Shown piece after piece: positions 27,866 through 35,816 of a stretch of DNA of 64,000 nucleotides. The position numbers and the translations under genes were made by a program. Under the pieces are notes generated by a model. The model was not told the origin of the DNA. It worked only from the letters and a program-made list of their open reading frames with translations, and did no database searches. The DNA is from Sinorhizobium garamanticum (GTDB lineage Bacteria; Pseudomonadota; Alphaproteobacteria; Rhizobiales; Rhizobiaceae), in assembly GCF_029892065.1 (NCBI RefSeq), contig NZ_CP120373.1, positions 3,045,001 through 3,109,000 on the forward strand. The letters are read 5' to 3'. The number at the start of each line of letters is the position of its first letter. Positions within the stretch are counted from its first letter, which is position 1.

Positions 27866-28387
27866 TCAGTCGACAAATTTAATTGCGACCGGGGACCCGT
27901 CCGGCAAGTCCTTGGTTTGCGAGTATATTGTGGCGGTAAAGCTGAGCCATTCCTTCCAGGCGCATATCCAGATGTTGTCGACCTTGTACTCGCCCCCAAA
28001 TAAAGGAAGCGTCGTAAAGGCGTAGCACTGAGTGGGACCAAGGACTATTCCTGCGGAGCGGCATCGATCCACCAATGGGCGCAACAGCCAACCCTCCGCA
28101 TCGTCAACGCAACGTTGGTGGAACTCTTTCTCAGAACCCGCGATCTCCGCGATCGAAGCAGCGGAGACTTCCAGCATATGGATTGCTCCAGCGGCATCCG
28201 CCAAGAACACGTCTCGGAAAAGGTTAGCCCCCAAGACACGGCACGGGACGGGCAGAAGGTCCGCCCACGCGTCAAGTTGCATGGCGGTTATCTCATCCGC
28301 AAGGAAGTCTGAGTAGTTCTGTCGCATTCGCCAAAGATGGAGGGCCGGCAGTTTTGCTGCAAGCTCAGACCTCCCCTCGATACACAA
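27866..28387 (-). CDS. T6SS immunity protein Tdi1-like (DUF1851) protein
   Basis: The 173-residue acidic cytosolic protein carries in its C-terminal half CYAFTTLPLFGGEYKVDNI and IWICAWKEWLSF, the pattern of DUF1851/Tdi1 C-terminal domains that neutralise Tde-type DNase effectors in Agrobacterium. MRQNYSDFLAD (start 28327) is an alternative start. No toxin or VgrG gene is adjacent, so it would be an orphan immunity gene or a GAD-like housekeeping protein. Base composition is slightly AT-richer than the neighbours. Confidence 0.65.
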   Translation of the reverse strand: MCIEGRSELAAKLPALHLWRMRQNYSDFLADEITAMQLDAWADLLPVPCRVLGANLFRDVFLADAAGAIHMLEVSAASIAEIAGSEKEFHQRCVDDAEGWLLRPLVDRCRSAGIVLGPTQCYAFTTLPLFGGEYKVDNIWICAWKEWLSFTATIYSQTKDLPDGSPVAIKFVD

Positions 28388-28437
28388 TTTATGAGTTTAC
28401 ATCGTAATCCGGGCAAACCCGAAAAACCTTATCCTCA

Positions 28438-28467
28438 AAGCCAAGTTGTCAGTTGACAACTTGGCTT
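28438..28467. promoter_or_regulatory. Long near-perfect palindrome upstream of cupredoxin gene
   Basis: Arms of fourteen bases (AAGCCAAGTTGTCA and TGACAACTTGGCTT) are separated by GT. It stands 53 bp before the cupredoxin start, in the divergent spacer with the Tdi1-like gene. No T run follows, so an operator is more likely than a terminator. Confidence 0.65.
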
Positions 28468-28520
28468 ATCTGGACAAGGCTATCTGACCTGCAACACGCA
28501 TGAACCTGTGGGAGGGAAAC

Positions 28521-28838
28521 ATGCGCGCAGCAATTCTTCTGGGCATGGCTGGCACTGTTTTGGCGTCCGCGAGTCACGCCGGCGAACACCGTATCGGCAT
28601 GGCGGGCATGGCTTACGCGCCCGCGATGATCGAGGCGAAGGTGGGCGACACGCTCGTCTTCGTGAATGACGATACCGAAGCGCACAATGTGCTGACAGCA
28701 ACCGTCGGCTTTTCGACCGACCTCGGCAAGCAGGATCCGGGAAGCGAGACAAGCCTGACACTCCGCAAATCAGGGGCGTTCGATCTCGAATGCGTCATCC
28801 ACGAGGAAATGCACGCCCGCGTTGTCGTAAGGCCGTAG
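28521..28838 (+). CDS. Small periplasmic cupredoxin (amicyanin/plastocyanin-like)
   Basis: The start at 28521 has GGGAGGG six bases upstream. The 105-residue product has a signal peptide (AILLGMAGTVLASASHA) and type 1 copper ligands: His in DTEAHNVL, and Cys, His and Met in ECVIHEEM with the C-x2-H-x2-M spacing of amicyanin. It should carry electrons in the periplasm. It lies 11 bp before a cytochrome P460 gene, and the two may form a redox couple. Confidence 0.88.
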   Translation: MRAAILLGMAGTVLASASHAGEHRIGMAGMAYAPAMIEAKVGDTLVFVNDDTEAHNVLTATVGFSTDLGKQDPGSETSLTLRKSGAFDLECVIHEEMHARVVVRP

Positions 28839-28849
28839 GGGGAGGAAGC

Positions 28850-29383
28850 ATGAACAAGATCGTCGTCATCAGCCTCGCCTCCGTCTTCGCGGCGGGCGTG
28901 GCGGGTTATACCCTTGCGGGGCCGGACAGGGTCGCCTTCCCGAGTGGCTATGCCGAACGCTTCGTGCTTTACAACACCGTTGACCGTCCGGATCGCAAGA
29001 CCATCCGCTTCATGTATGTAAGCCCTGAGACCCATACCAAGGCGAAGGCCGGTGAGCCGGCTCCTGACGGAACCATTCTCATCATGGAGGATCATCGGGC
29101 GAAGCTCGACGCCTCGGGCAGCGCCGAACTAGGGCCGGACGGTCGGCTCGTGCCAACCGACCAGATAACCAACATCTTTGTCATGGAGAAGCGCGCGGGC
29201 TGGGGCGATGCCTATCCGCCAGAGGTGCGCAACGGCGACTGGGACTATGCGCACTACCTGCCCGATGGCGCGCCCAAGGCGGACGCGAAATTCGACGGAT
29301 GTTTCTCCTGCCATCGGAACCGGACCGGCCGCGATTTCAACTTCACTTACACGAAGTATCTGATGGATCGCGAGGGCAAGTAG
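28850..29383 (+). CDS. Cytochrome P460 family protein
   Basis: The start at 28850 follows GGGGGAGGAAGC. The 177-residue product has an N-terminal signal/anchor and the heme motif CFSCHRNRTGRDFNF near the C-terminus; the extra Lys/Phe environment (TKYLMDREGK) fits the family. P460 and cytochrome c'-beta proteins bind or oxidise NO and hydroxylamine. Coupled to the cupredoxin gene upstream and facing a TetR gene downstream. Confidence 0.88.
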   Translation: MNKIVVISLASVFAAGVAGYTLAGPDRVAFPSGYAERFVLYNTVDRPDRKTIRFMYVSPETHTKAKAGEPAPDGTILIMEDHRAKLDASGSAELGPDGRLVPTDQITNIFVMEKRAGWGDAYPPEVRNGDWDYAHYLPDGAPKADAKFDGCFSCHRNRTGRDFNFTYTKYLMDREGK

Positions 29384-29426
29384 CTACCCGGCGAACGGCT
29401 TCGATCGAGCGAGCCCCTACGCCGGT

Positions 29427-30164
29427 TCACCGCCGCGGGGCAAGCTGCGGCACGATCTCTTCCGGAGGACTGGCGTGAAGCTGCCGCATCTCGGCAATCG
29501 CACCAGGCAGCCAAAGGCGCACCTGGCGCATGGCATGTTCCGTGAGATCCTCCGGCAACTGCATCCGATAAACGTGCTTGCGGATCGCAAGAAACATGAG
29601 GGAGCCGTGCAGCGTCATGGCGATTTCGCGCTCTTCGTGCTGCATCGCGCGGGTCGGAAGGTCGGCCAGCCCGGCCTCGCGTCTTAGCGCGGCAATGACC
29701 GGCTCCAGGATAGACGCGGTCAGCGCGGCGCCGCGCCGACCGGGCTGGCCATAGCCGTCAAGACCGGCTCGAACGAACAGGCGCATCGACTGGCCGGTAA
29801 TGGCGTCGAGATAACGGGCATAAAGGCGACCGAGCCGTTCGGCGAGCGGCGCATCGTCCAAGGCAAGCGCGGCATGCCAGTCTTCCTTGCCCCACTGCCT
29901 GGCACGCTCCTCGAACAGAGCGGCGACAATCTCGTCCTTGCTGCGAAAATGCTTGTAGAGTGCAGCCTGCGTAACACCGAGGCGCGAGGCCAACCTGCGG
30001 GTCGAAGCTGCGAAACCTTCTTCCGCGAACAGTTCCGCCGCCGCTGCAAGGATGGCAACCCGACGTTCGTCGGACGGCAATCGCCGACGCTTCGGCTGCT
30101 CTCCCGCGGCGGCTGCACGATCCGGCTCTATCCCAACGCTCTTCCGACGTGGCTTGGCGCTCAA
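29427..30164 (-). CDS. TetR/AcrR family transcriptional regulator
   Basis: The protein has the TetR helix-turn-helix (STRRLASRLGVTQAALYKHF) and an all-helical effector domain. The first ATG of the frame (30242) lies inside a RIME-like repeat and would add about 26 repeat-derived residues (MNCCMFLSFNRL), so a TTG at 30164 with GGGAG before it is preferred (245 residues). It is convergent with the cupredoxin/P460 operon and might bind the 28.4 kb palindrome, but this is inference. Confidence 0.78.
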   Translation of the reverse strand: MSAKPRRKSVGIEPDRAAAAGEQPKRRRLPSDERRVAILAAAAELFAEEGFAASTRRLASRLGVTQAALYKHFRSKDEIVAALFEERARQWGKEDWHAALALDDAPLAERLGRLYARYLDAITGQSMRLFVRAGLDGYGQPGRRGAALTASILEPVIAALRREAGLADLPTRAMQHEEREIAMTLHGSLMFLAIRKHVYRMQLPEDLTEHAMRQVRLWLPGAIAEMRQLHASPPEEIVPQLAPRR

Positions 30165-30183
30165 TTCCGGCTCCCATGGATGC

Positions 30184-30290
30184 CTACTGCACGTTGCCTT
30201 TAATCGTAGCCGATTAAAGGACAAAAACATGCAGCAATTCAAAGTGCTACAGCGTCCTTTGCGCGTCTGATTAGACGCGCGGCGCTGTAG
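30184..30290. repeat. RIME-like double-hairpin element
   Basis: CTTTAATCG-TAGC-CGATTAAAG is followed by CATGCAGCAATTCAAAGTG and a CTACAGCG/CGCTGTAG hairpin containing GCGCGTCTGATTAGACGCGC. It abuts the 5' end of the TetR gene. Confidence 0.8.
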
Positions 30291-30560
30291 CCGGCAAGAG
30301 GTCCTGCTTAAAGAACCTGCCGCCCATCGACTGTCGCCGCTGCATTACGGCCGATGTGAGAATACTGCACCTGTCGTCCAAGCCAAACTCGGTTGACCGC
30401 ACTGCCACCACGGATCTTCGAAAGTATTGACCGCCGTTCGAACCGACGAGGGCGATCTCAAACTCTGCAGCGCGACCTGCAACCTGCATGGACGGCGAAG
30501 CAAAACTGAGCCCGATTCATTTCGGGCAGCCGGACAATGATCTAACTCTTTGAAGTTAGG

Positions 30561-30597
30561 AAATTCCGACCGGTTGCACACTTTTCGCGGCATTGCT
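30561..30597. repeat. Variable-arm palindrome, degenerate copy
   Basis: The copy keeps AATTCCGACCGGTTGCACAC and TTTTCGCGGCATTG but has lost the GGAAAACC half of the core. It shares the left flank TCTAACTCTTTGAA with the copy at 54.8 kb. Confidence 0.55.
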
Positions 30598-30665
30598 CTT
30601 GGCGCAGGATGAAGGCCACTTATGACGCCCAGCGGTCGTTCGTATTGCGCGAAAATCGAGCGACG

Positions 30666-31925
30666 TTAGTTCTCATCATGATTGGAAGCGTATCGCTGAT
30701 GATAGGTCTCGGTGACGAAATCAATGAACGCAACTGCGGCGCCTACAGCCAGGCGTGCATGTCGAGGTTCCAATCCGCGATGTTTGCCGTCTCGGCCGTG
30801 CCCGGATCCATATAGTCCGCGCAGTTCGGCCAAGTGTTGAGTCATCGCTGAGAGATTCTGCAGAATGAGCCGTATTGTGTTGGCTCCTTTCGCTTCGTCA
30901 GAGATGCCCTCGGGCACAAGTTTCAATTCCTTCGCCAGAGCCTTCGTCAGTTTCGGCAGATCGTCATTACGAGAGATACTGACGCTCCGCTTGGATAGGA
31001 TGCTCTTACAGCAACTCTCCACAAGCTCCTTTGCAGTTCCAATTGCCAATGCTGGATCGCGGTCGACTGCGTTCTCGAGTCTTGCAATTTCCTTCTGCAT
31101 CCACCCAGCATCAAGTGCATCAGCCACCGTCCTGGCGCGTGATACTGAGCGGCCGTCGGAATTGCGGATGCGCTGACCGACAAACCGTGGCCGACCGGCA
31201 ATTCTCTCTTCCTCGACAAGGTGCCAGCCTTCCAGCCGCAGTTGGTCGTTGAATTGCTGCACCAATTTCAGCGCTTCGTTTCGGTCAGGACGAACTACGG
31301 GATGAACTATTTCGCATAGAAAACGAAGGAACAAATCCGAGGGACCCTGCAACAGATTGAAGCGCGCGTCGCCGTATATCCAGTCATCGCTCCAATCCTG
31401 CGGATTGTTTACCCGGTGCTGCCAGATGTCTCCGGCTGCGTCGCGGAAACGGCTGTCATAGGAAGGTAGGGACTTCAGATCGTACAGCCGCTCCAGGAAT
31501 TCGACTTCCTCAAGTCTGCCGCTCCAAACGACATTATCAATCCTCAATCCGTCAAAGACATTCTGGCGCGTAACGCGGGATATATCGCCTTCAGTCTGTC
31601 TCCATTCGGGGCGTGGCTTAACCTCGGGGACAATCTTTATACCGAACCAGTCGTCCGTGTACTGTTCCAGTATTAACTTGAGCCGATTGCTAATCTGCTC
31701 TTCCAACGCCTCACGATTGGCGCCGAGCCCAGCATAAGTTGCTGGTTCCATCCGCAAGTAGATGGTCCAGATTGTTGTTCCGCCATTCCAATTATCATAT
31801 CCGGTTTCTTCGACCTTTGGCGTGGATTTCCGCAATGCGTCGGCGGCCTCAATCATCCCCTCTGCGGTAAGAAGTTCGGCTGCCGTGGCCAGATATGCTT
31901 CGTATTTTTCGGATATGTAGCCCAC
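30666..31925 (-). CDS. Abortive infection protein with Abi_C C-terminal domain
   Basis: The 419-residue protein ends in a clear Abi_C domain: IGTAKELVESCCKSIL, DDLPKLTKALAKELKL, LAELRGLYGSGHGRDG and PRHARLAVGAAVAFIDF. The GxGHGR loop is the family signature. The N-terminal 250 residues are an AbiJ/unknown sensor-like region with many tryptophans. No partner gene is adjacent, so it would be a single-gene antiphage defence. Codon use is less GC-biased than neighbours, which agrees with transfer. Confidence 0.8.
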   Translation of the reverse strand: MGYISEKYEAYLATAAELLTAEGMIEAADALRKSTPKVEETGYDNWNGGTTIWTIYLRMEPATYAGLGANREALEEQISNRLKLILEQYTDDWFGIKIVPEVKPRPEWRQTEGDISRVTRQNVFDGLRIDNVVWSGRLEEVEFLERLYDLKSLPSYDSRFRDAAGDIWQHRVNNPQDWSDDWIYGDARFNLLQGPSDLFLRFLCEIVHPVVRPDRNEALKLVQQFNDQLRLEGWHLVEEERIAGRPRFVGQRIRNSDGRSVSRARTVADALDAGWMQKEIARLENAVDRDPALAIGTAKELVESCCKSILSKRSVSISRNDDLPKLTKALAKELKLVPEGISDEAKGANTIRLILQNLSAMTQHLAELRGLYGSGHGRDGKHRGLEPRHARLAVGAAVAFIDFVTETYHQRYASNHDEN

Positions 31926-32086
31926 GACTCACAGTAGCTGATTCTTCGACTTGCTCAGCCTAGCAGGTGCGGAGGTCGAAAGCATCACGACGCTTGCGGC
32001 TCGCACCGTACCGCGCGGTGCACTCGGCGTCGTCTTTCCTGGACTTTTCGGTTAGCGTTCTGCGACAACAGGGAGGAGGTGGAACG

Positions 32087-32323
32087 GTGTTTTCATACGC
32101 TGCTCGCCTTGTGGCAATCGTGGCGCTTGTGGCCGGTGTCTGGGAGATCGCGCTGGGGCTGGTCGTCTCGACGGGTTATCTGGATCCGGATGCCTTATCG
32201 CCGTTCACAACGGCTTCGTCGTTGGGCCAGGCGATCGATGAAGGGCTTTACTGGATCGTGTTCGGCGTCGCGCTCGGAACGCTCGCGGAGATAGGATTGG
32301 CCGTCCGCAAGCGGCGCGAATGA
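32087..32323 (+). CDS. Small two-helix membrane protein
   Basis: A GTG start at 32087 has GGGAGGAGG eight bases upstream, one of the best ribosome sites in the window. The 78-residue product has two membrane helices (VAIVALVAGVWEIALGLVV and LYWIVFGVALGTLAEIGLA) and ends VRKRRE. No family is recognised. Confidence 0.7.
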   Translation: MFSYAARLVAIVALVAGVWEIALGLVVSTGYLDPDALSPFTTASSLGQAIDEGLYWIVFGVALGTLAEIGLAVRKRRE

Positions 32324-32344
32324 ATGCCGATGCCGGCGCTGCGC

Positions 32345-32716
32345 TCAGGCTTCCGGGGGCGTGTCCACAAGCAACTGGAAGAAAGTGCCCGCGGCGTCGC
32401 GGGGGCTGACGGCAGCAAGCCAGTGAGGATCCGTCGTCACGACGCGTCGCTTCGCGTCGCGCCCATCCTGCGTTTCCGCCTCGTAAATGGCGCACGCCGT
32501 CCGGCTTTTCGCGCAGAAGGCGATTTCGAACACACCGGACGGTTTGCTGTCCGGCGCGTCATAGATTTGCAGCACGTAACCCTTGAAGCTCTGGCGCTCG
32601 CCTCGCTGATCGAGTTCGCTCAGGATCGATGGGCTTAGTTCGTCCCGGTCGACGGGCAACGGCGGTGTCCAGAAAGGCCCCGTTGCAGTGTCGTCGAGCT
32701 TGGCGACTGCGCGCAT
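32345..32716 (-). CDS. Hypothetical cytosolic protein
   Basis: The 123-residue product has no signal or helix-turn-helix. Beta-prone phrases SFKGYVLQIYDAP and GVFEIAFCAKSRTACAIYEA suggest a compact alpha/beta fold. It is convergent with the small membrane protein gene and stands alone. Not recognised. Confidence 0.55.
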   Translation of the reverse strand: MRAVAKLDDTATGPFWTPPLPVDRDELSPSILSELDQRGERQSFKGYVLQIYDAPDSKPSGVFEIAFCAKSRTACAIYEAETQDGRDAKRRVVTTDPHWLAAVSPRDAAGTFFQLLVDTPPEA

Positions 32717-32819
32717 CTCTCTGCTCCTGTAGGCTGGAGGGCGTTCCTGTAGAGGGCCGCAAAGCTATCAATTTTGAGCCGGTTGTGACAGGCCCAAGCA
32801 CTGCACTTTTCGAGAGCCT

Positions 32820-32906
32820 GCTGCCTGTTTCCTTGAATCGTGGCCGACTTAAGGAAAAAACATGCAGGAATTCAAAGTGTTACAGCGTCCTTTGCACGTC
32901 TGATCA
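32820..32906. repeat. RIME-like element
   Basis: The copy has TTTCCTTGAATCG...CTTAAGGAAA, CATGCAGGAATTCAAAGTG and TACAGCGTCC, but its second hairpin is cut short at CACGTCTGATCA. Confidence 0.7.
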
Positions 32907-32923
32907 CAATACATGACAGCGGG

Positions 32924-33017
32924 CCTGTGCTTGTCACAGGAATCCGGCGGCCTTCCGCCCGCAAATCATATAAGCACAGTTTCGACACACAGGATTCCTG
33001 TGACAAGCACAGGATGA
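32924..33017. repeat. CACAGGAATCC palindrome family pair
   Basis: CCTGTGCTTGTCACAGG and the inverse GGATTCCTGTGACAAGC flank about 45 bases. Confidence 0.65.
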
Positions 33018-33275
33018 GGAGAGGGTGGGGCGGCCGTGCGTCACGACCCAACTGACTTGATGAGGCATCCGCCAAACCCAATTACGTCACGGTCGCATAC
33101 TGTGGCGTCTGACAAGACGCGCGCTGTCGTTCAAGGCAAGAGGAGGGTCCCAGAGCGGTTTGAAGGGACAATCGCGGTGGCTCTGGGACCTTTGCGCGCC
33201 TACGGCGGTGTCGGGGACTTGTCGTGTCGTCGGCGCTCTACCGTCACCATATGTTCGAGGCGGACGGCCCGCAAC

Positions 33276-33315
33276 GGTCCTAGGACCTTTGGCTTTGCCT
33301 GTCGGACTTAAGTCC
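33276..33315. promoter_or_regulatory. Twin 12-base palindromes upstream of the DUF1236 gene
   Basis: GGTCCTAGGACC (33276-33287) and GGACTTAAGTCC (33304-33315) are both perfect palindromes, 28 bases centre to centre, and end about 60 bases before the DUF1236 start. Position suggests a dimeric regulator binding on one helix face. Confidence 0.45.
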
Positions 33316-33376
33316 AGCGGCTGGAACTGTTTTCCAGCCCCACTCGTTGCCCCCTTATCCAACAAAGGAGGCGACA

Positions 33377-33784
33377 ATGAAAAAACTTGTTTTCATCGCT
33401 GCGGCAGCCGCCCTCCTTGGCGGCCCCGCGATCGCTCAGAATAACAACGACGGCAACCGCGGCACTGCCGCAGGTATCGCCGGCGGTGCCGCGACAGGCG
33501 CCATTATCGGCGGTCCGGTCGGTGCTGGCGTTGGCGCAGTTGTCGGAGGCGCACTTGGCGGCGCACTGGCACCGCCGCCTCCGAGGGTGGTTACCACAGT
33601 CCAACAGATGCCCGCACCGCCGTCGGTCGTCGTCCGGAAACGGATCGTCGTTGGCCAGCCTCTTCCAGAGACGGTCGTGCTGACTCCGGTTCCGCAGGCT
33701 CCGGAATACTCGGTGGCCGTCGTCAACGACCAGCGGGTGATCGTCGAACCGAGGTCTCGCAGGGTGGTCCAGATCGTCCGCTGA
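33377..33784 (+). CDS. DUF1236 exported protein with glycine-zipper
   Basis: AAAGGAGG before the start fixes it at 33377. The 135-residue protein has a signal peptide (FIAAAAALLGGPAIA), a glycine-rich zipper (GGAATGAIIGGPVGAG) and the C-terminal DUF1236 domain (VPQAPEYSVAVVNDQRVIVE). Such proteins sit in the rhizobial envelope; function is not known. A RIME half-element hairpin follows the stop and may end the transcript. Confidence 0.85.
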   Translation: MKKLVFIAAAAALLGGPAIAQNNNDGNRGTAAGIAGGAATGAIIGGPVGAGVGAVVGGALGGALAPPPPRVVTTVQQMPAPPSVVVRKRIVVGQPLPETVVLTPVPQAPEYSVAVVNDQRVIVEPRSRRVVQIVR

Positions 33785-33793
33785 CGGCCTGAT

Positions 33794-33838
33794 CCACAGC
33801 GCCTGCGCGTCTTATCAGACGCGCAAAGGACGCTGTGG
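33794..33838. repeat. RIME-like half element
   Basis: Only the CCACAGCGCC...CGCTGTGG hairpin with GCGCGTCTTATCAGACGCGC is present, ten bases after the DUF1236 stop. Confidence 0.7.
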
Positions 33839-34001
33839 GTCTTCGAGTTGGTTCATGGAAGGCATGCCGACAGGTTTCGGCGCCGATGATCAGACCAACA
33901 TCTTTCATCAACAGGAGCCCGTCGCCCCCTCGTGGCGGGGCTCCTCTTCACATGTTCATGCAAAAATCGAATATCAGACTTTTGGCCCATATCGCGCCGG
34001 A

Positions 34002-34029
34002 CTTTGGTCCGATGATCATCGGACCAAAG
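34002..34029. repeat. Perfect 28-base palindrome
   Basis: Arms CTTTGGTCCGATGA and TCATCGGACCAAAG meet with no spacer. It lies in a 460-bp gene-free stretch (33785-34246). No member of another repeat family here matches it. Confidence 0.7.
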
Positions 34030-34246
34030 AGGACGATACTTCAACCTTTGGGGGTGCCGGCGACACTGCACCGACACGAACCTATAGTGATTTCAGAAGC
34101 GATTTAGAGCGGGGCCCTTCGCCAAGAAAAGCGTGGGACCCCGCTTGTGTGGGAGCCGAGCTGCGCGGGTTTGGCACGCGGGCGGTCTTCGATCCTGCAT
34201 CGTGTTTCGGATGCGGGCCCGCAGTTCAAGGCGATCTCTCTTCCGG

Positions 34247-34465
34247 TCAGTGTGTTCCCGACAGACGCTGCCGCAGGAAAGGCACGGTAAGCATTTTCAG
34301 CATCGCCGGATCGCGGATGCCGAGGTTGTAATTGAAGATCAGGCGTGTGAGGGCGCCCTCTGCCACAGCGCTGGCGCGGAGCATTTGATGATCCTCCAGC
34401 AACTCCTCGAACACTTCGCTGAGCATGTCGACATCGTGAAGGGGAATGTGAGGTCCGATCGGCAT
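34247..34465 (-). CDS. Small helical hypothetical protein
   Basis: A start at 34465 (MPIGPHIPLHDVDM) with GAGGAAG upstream is preferred to the longer frame. The 72-residue product is helical (LSEVFEELLEDHQMLRA) with no membrane segment. Not recognised. Confidence 0.6.
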   Translation of the reverse strand: MPIGPHIPLHDVDMLSEVFEELLEDHQMLRASAVAEGALTRLIFNYNLGIRDPAMLKMLTVPFLRQRLSGTH

Positions 34466-34947
34466 AGCGCATCTTCCTCTGTTGGCGCGACAGTGCTGTG
34501 ACGCCGGCCGGTCCCCTAATATTCCCGCAAGTGACCGTATGATGCGTTCTCGTGCGAGGCACTGGCTATTAAACATATATTAATTAATGTGTCAGAATCA
34601 ACCTCCGGTTGGTGCGCGCGAGCGCCCCCGCCTAAGCCGTCTCGCCGATGCAGAACCCGCGCCGATCCTTGCCTGCAGCGCCGCGCTTCTTTTCAGACGC
34701 GCAAGGGACATTGTAGCGCTTTGAATTGCTGCATGTTTTTCCTTAAATCGGCCAGGATTTAAGGAAACTTGCGGTAGCGCCTTCGTCGACCGGCCGCCCG
34801 CCGCGGCTGCAATTCGGCGCCATCGGAATGGCGACACACTTGTTACTCGCATCTCTCGAGATCCCGAGCCAGACTGTGCTTATGAACAACGGGCGATGAG
34901 CGGCCGCGACATGCGGCACATCGCCCCGAACAGGAGGTTCGAGAGCG
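34466..34947. other. Spacer with RIME-like element
   Basis: No gene is supported. The RIME-like element occupies 34674-34777. Confidence 0.45.
34674..34777. repeat. RIME-like double-hairpin element
   Basis: GCAGCGCCGCG...CAGACGCGC, then TTTGAATTGCTGCATG, then CCTTAAATCG...GATTTAAGG with GCGGTAG end. Confidence 0.75.
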
Positions 34948-35739
34948 ATGACTACGCCAGCCGAGAATGCACGCAAGGACGGACAACCTGCCATGCACAC
35001 CCCGCCGGTCGTATCGCCGGAGGAATGGGAGGCGGCCCGCCAGAAGCTACTTGTCAAGGAAAAGGCCCAGACCCGGGCGCGCGATGCGCTCGCCGCCGAG
35101 CGCCGGCGAATGCCATGGATGGCCGTGACGAAGGACTACGTTTTCGAAGGGCCCGAGGGCAAGGTCAGCCTCGCCGACCTCTTCGACGGCCGGCACCAGC
35201 TGATTGTCTACCGCGCCTTTTACGAGCCGGGCGTGTTCGGCTGGCCGGACCATGCCTGCCGGGGCTGCTCCATGGTGGCCGACCAGGTGGCCCATCTCGC
35301 CCACCTCAATGCCCGCGACACGACACTGGTCTTCGTCTCGCGCGCACCCCAGGCGGACATCGCCCGGCTGAAGGAGCGTATGGGCTGGGACATGCCGTGG
35401 TTCACCATCACCGACAGCTTCGACGCCAACTTCGGCGTGGACGAGTGGCACGGCACCAACGTGTTCTATCGCGACGGCGACCGCATTTTCCGCACCTACT
35501 TCGTCAACAACCGCGGCGACGAGCAGATGGGGGGCACCTGGAACTATCTCGACATCACGCCGCTCGGCCGGCAGGAGGTCTGGGAGGACTCGCCCGAGGG
35601 CTATCCCCAGACCCCGACCTACAAGTGGTGGAACTGGCACGACAGCTACGTCGAGGACGCCGCGCCCGACAAGAAATGGGTCGAGGTGTCGGACGCCGGC
35701 GAGGCGGCGATGCGCAAGCAGGACACGGACAAGCGATGA
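34948..35739 (+). CDS. DUF899 thioredoxin-like protein
   Basis: The start at 34948 follows GGAGG at about ten bases. The 263-residue protein has the DUF899 layout: an N-terminal helical part (VSPEEWEAARQKLLVKEKA) and a thioredoxin-like core with HACRGCSMVADQV, holding Cys-x2-Cys. VFVSRAPQADIARLKERMGW and FHNE-like WHGTNVFYRDGD follow. Redox role unknown. A second, shorter DUF899 paralogue lies at 43.3 kb. Confidence 0.88.
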   Translation: MTTPAENARKDGQPAMHTPPVVSPEEWEAARQKLLVKEKAQTRARDALAAERRRMPWMAVTKDYVFEGPEGKVSLADLFDGRHQLIVYRAFYEPGVFGWPDHACRGCSMVADQVAHLAHLNARDTTLVFVSRAPQADIARLKERMGWDMPWFTITDSFDANFGVDEWHGTNVFYRDGDRIFRTYFVNNRGDEQMGGTWNYLDITPLGRQEVWEDSPEGYPQTPTYKWWNWHDSYVEDAAPDKKWVEVSDAGEAAMRKQDTDKR

Positions 35740-35816
35740 GCCGGGGGTGCTCCGGTTGTGATGGGTTGGCCGGGCGAGGGCGCCCGGCAGCTTGGGCGAG
35801 TGCTGCTCGCCGAGAC

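Larger units (their letters stand above)
30165..30665. other. Spacer with RIME-like element and degenerate palindrome
   Basis: No gene is supported. It holds a complete RIME-like element at 30184-30290 and a degraded variable-arm palindrome at 30561-30597. Confidence 0.5.
32717..33376. other. Repeat- and palindrome-rich spacer before DUF1236 gene
   Basis: No gene is supported. It contains a RIME-like copy (32820-32906), a CACAGGAATCC-family pair (32924-33017), an 11-base inverted repeat GGTCCCAGAGC (33146) / GCTCTGGGACC (33180), and two 12-base palindromes near 33.3 kb. Confidence 0.5.
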
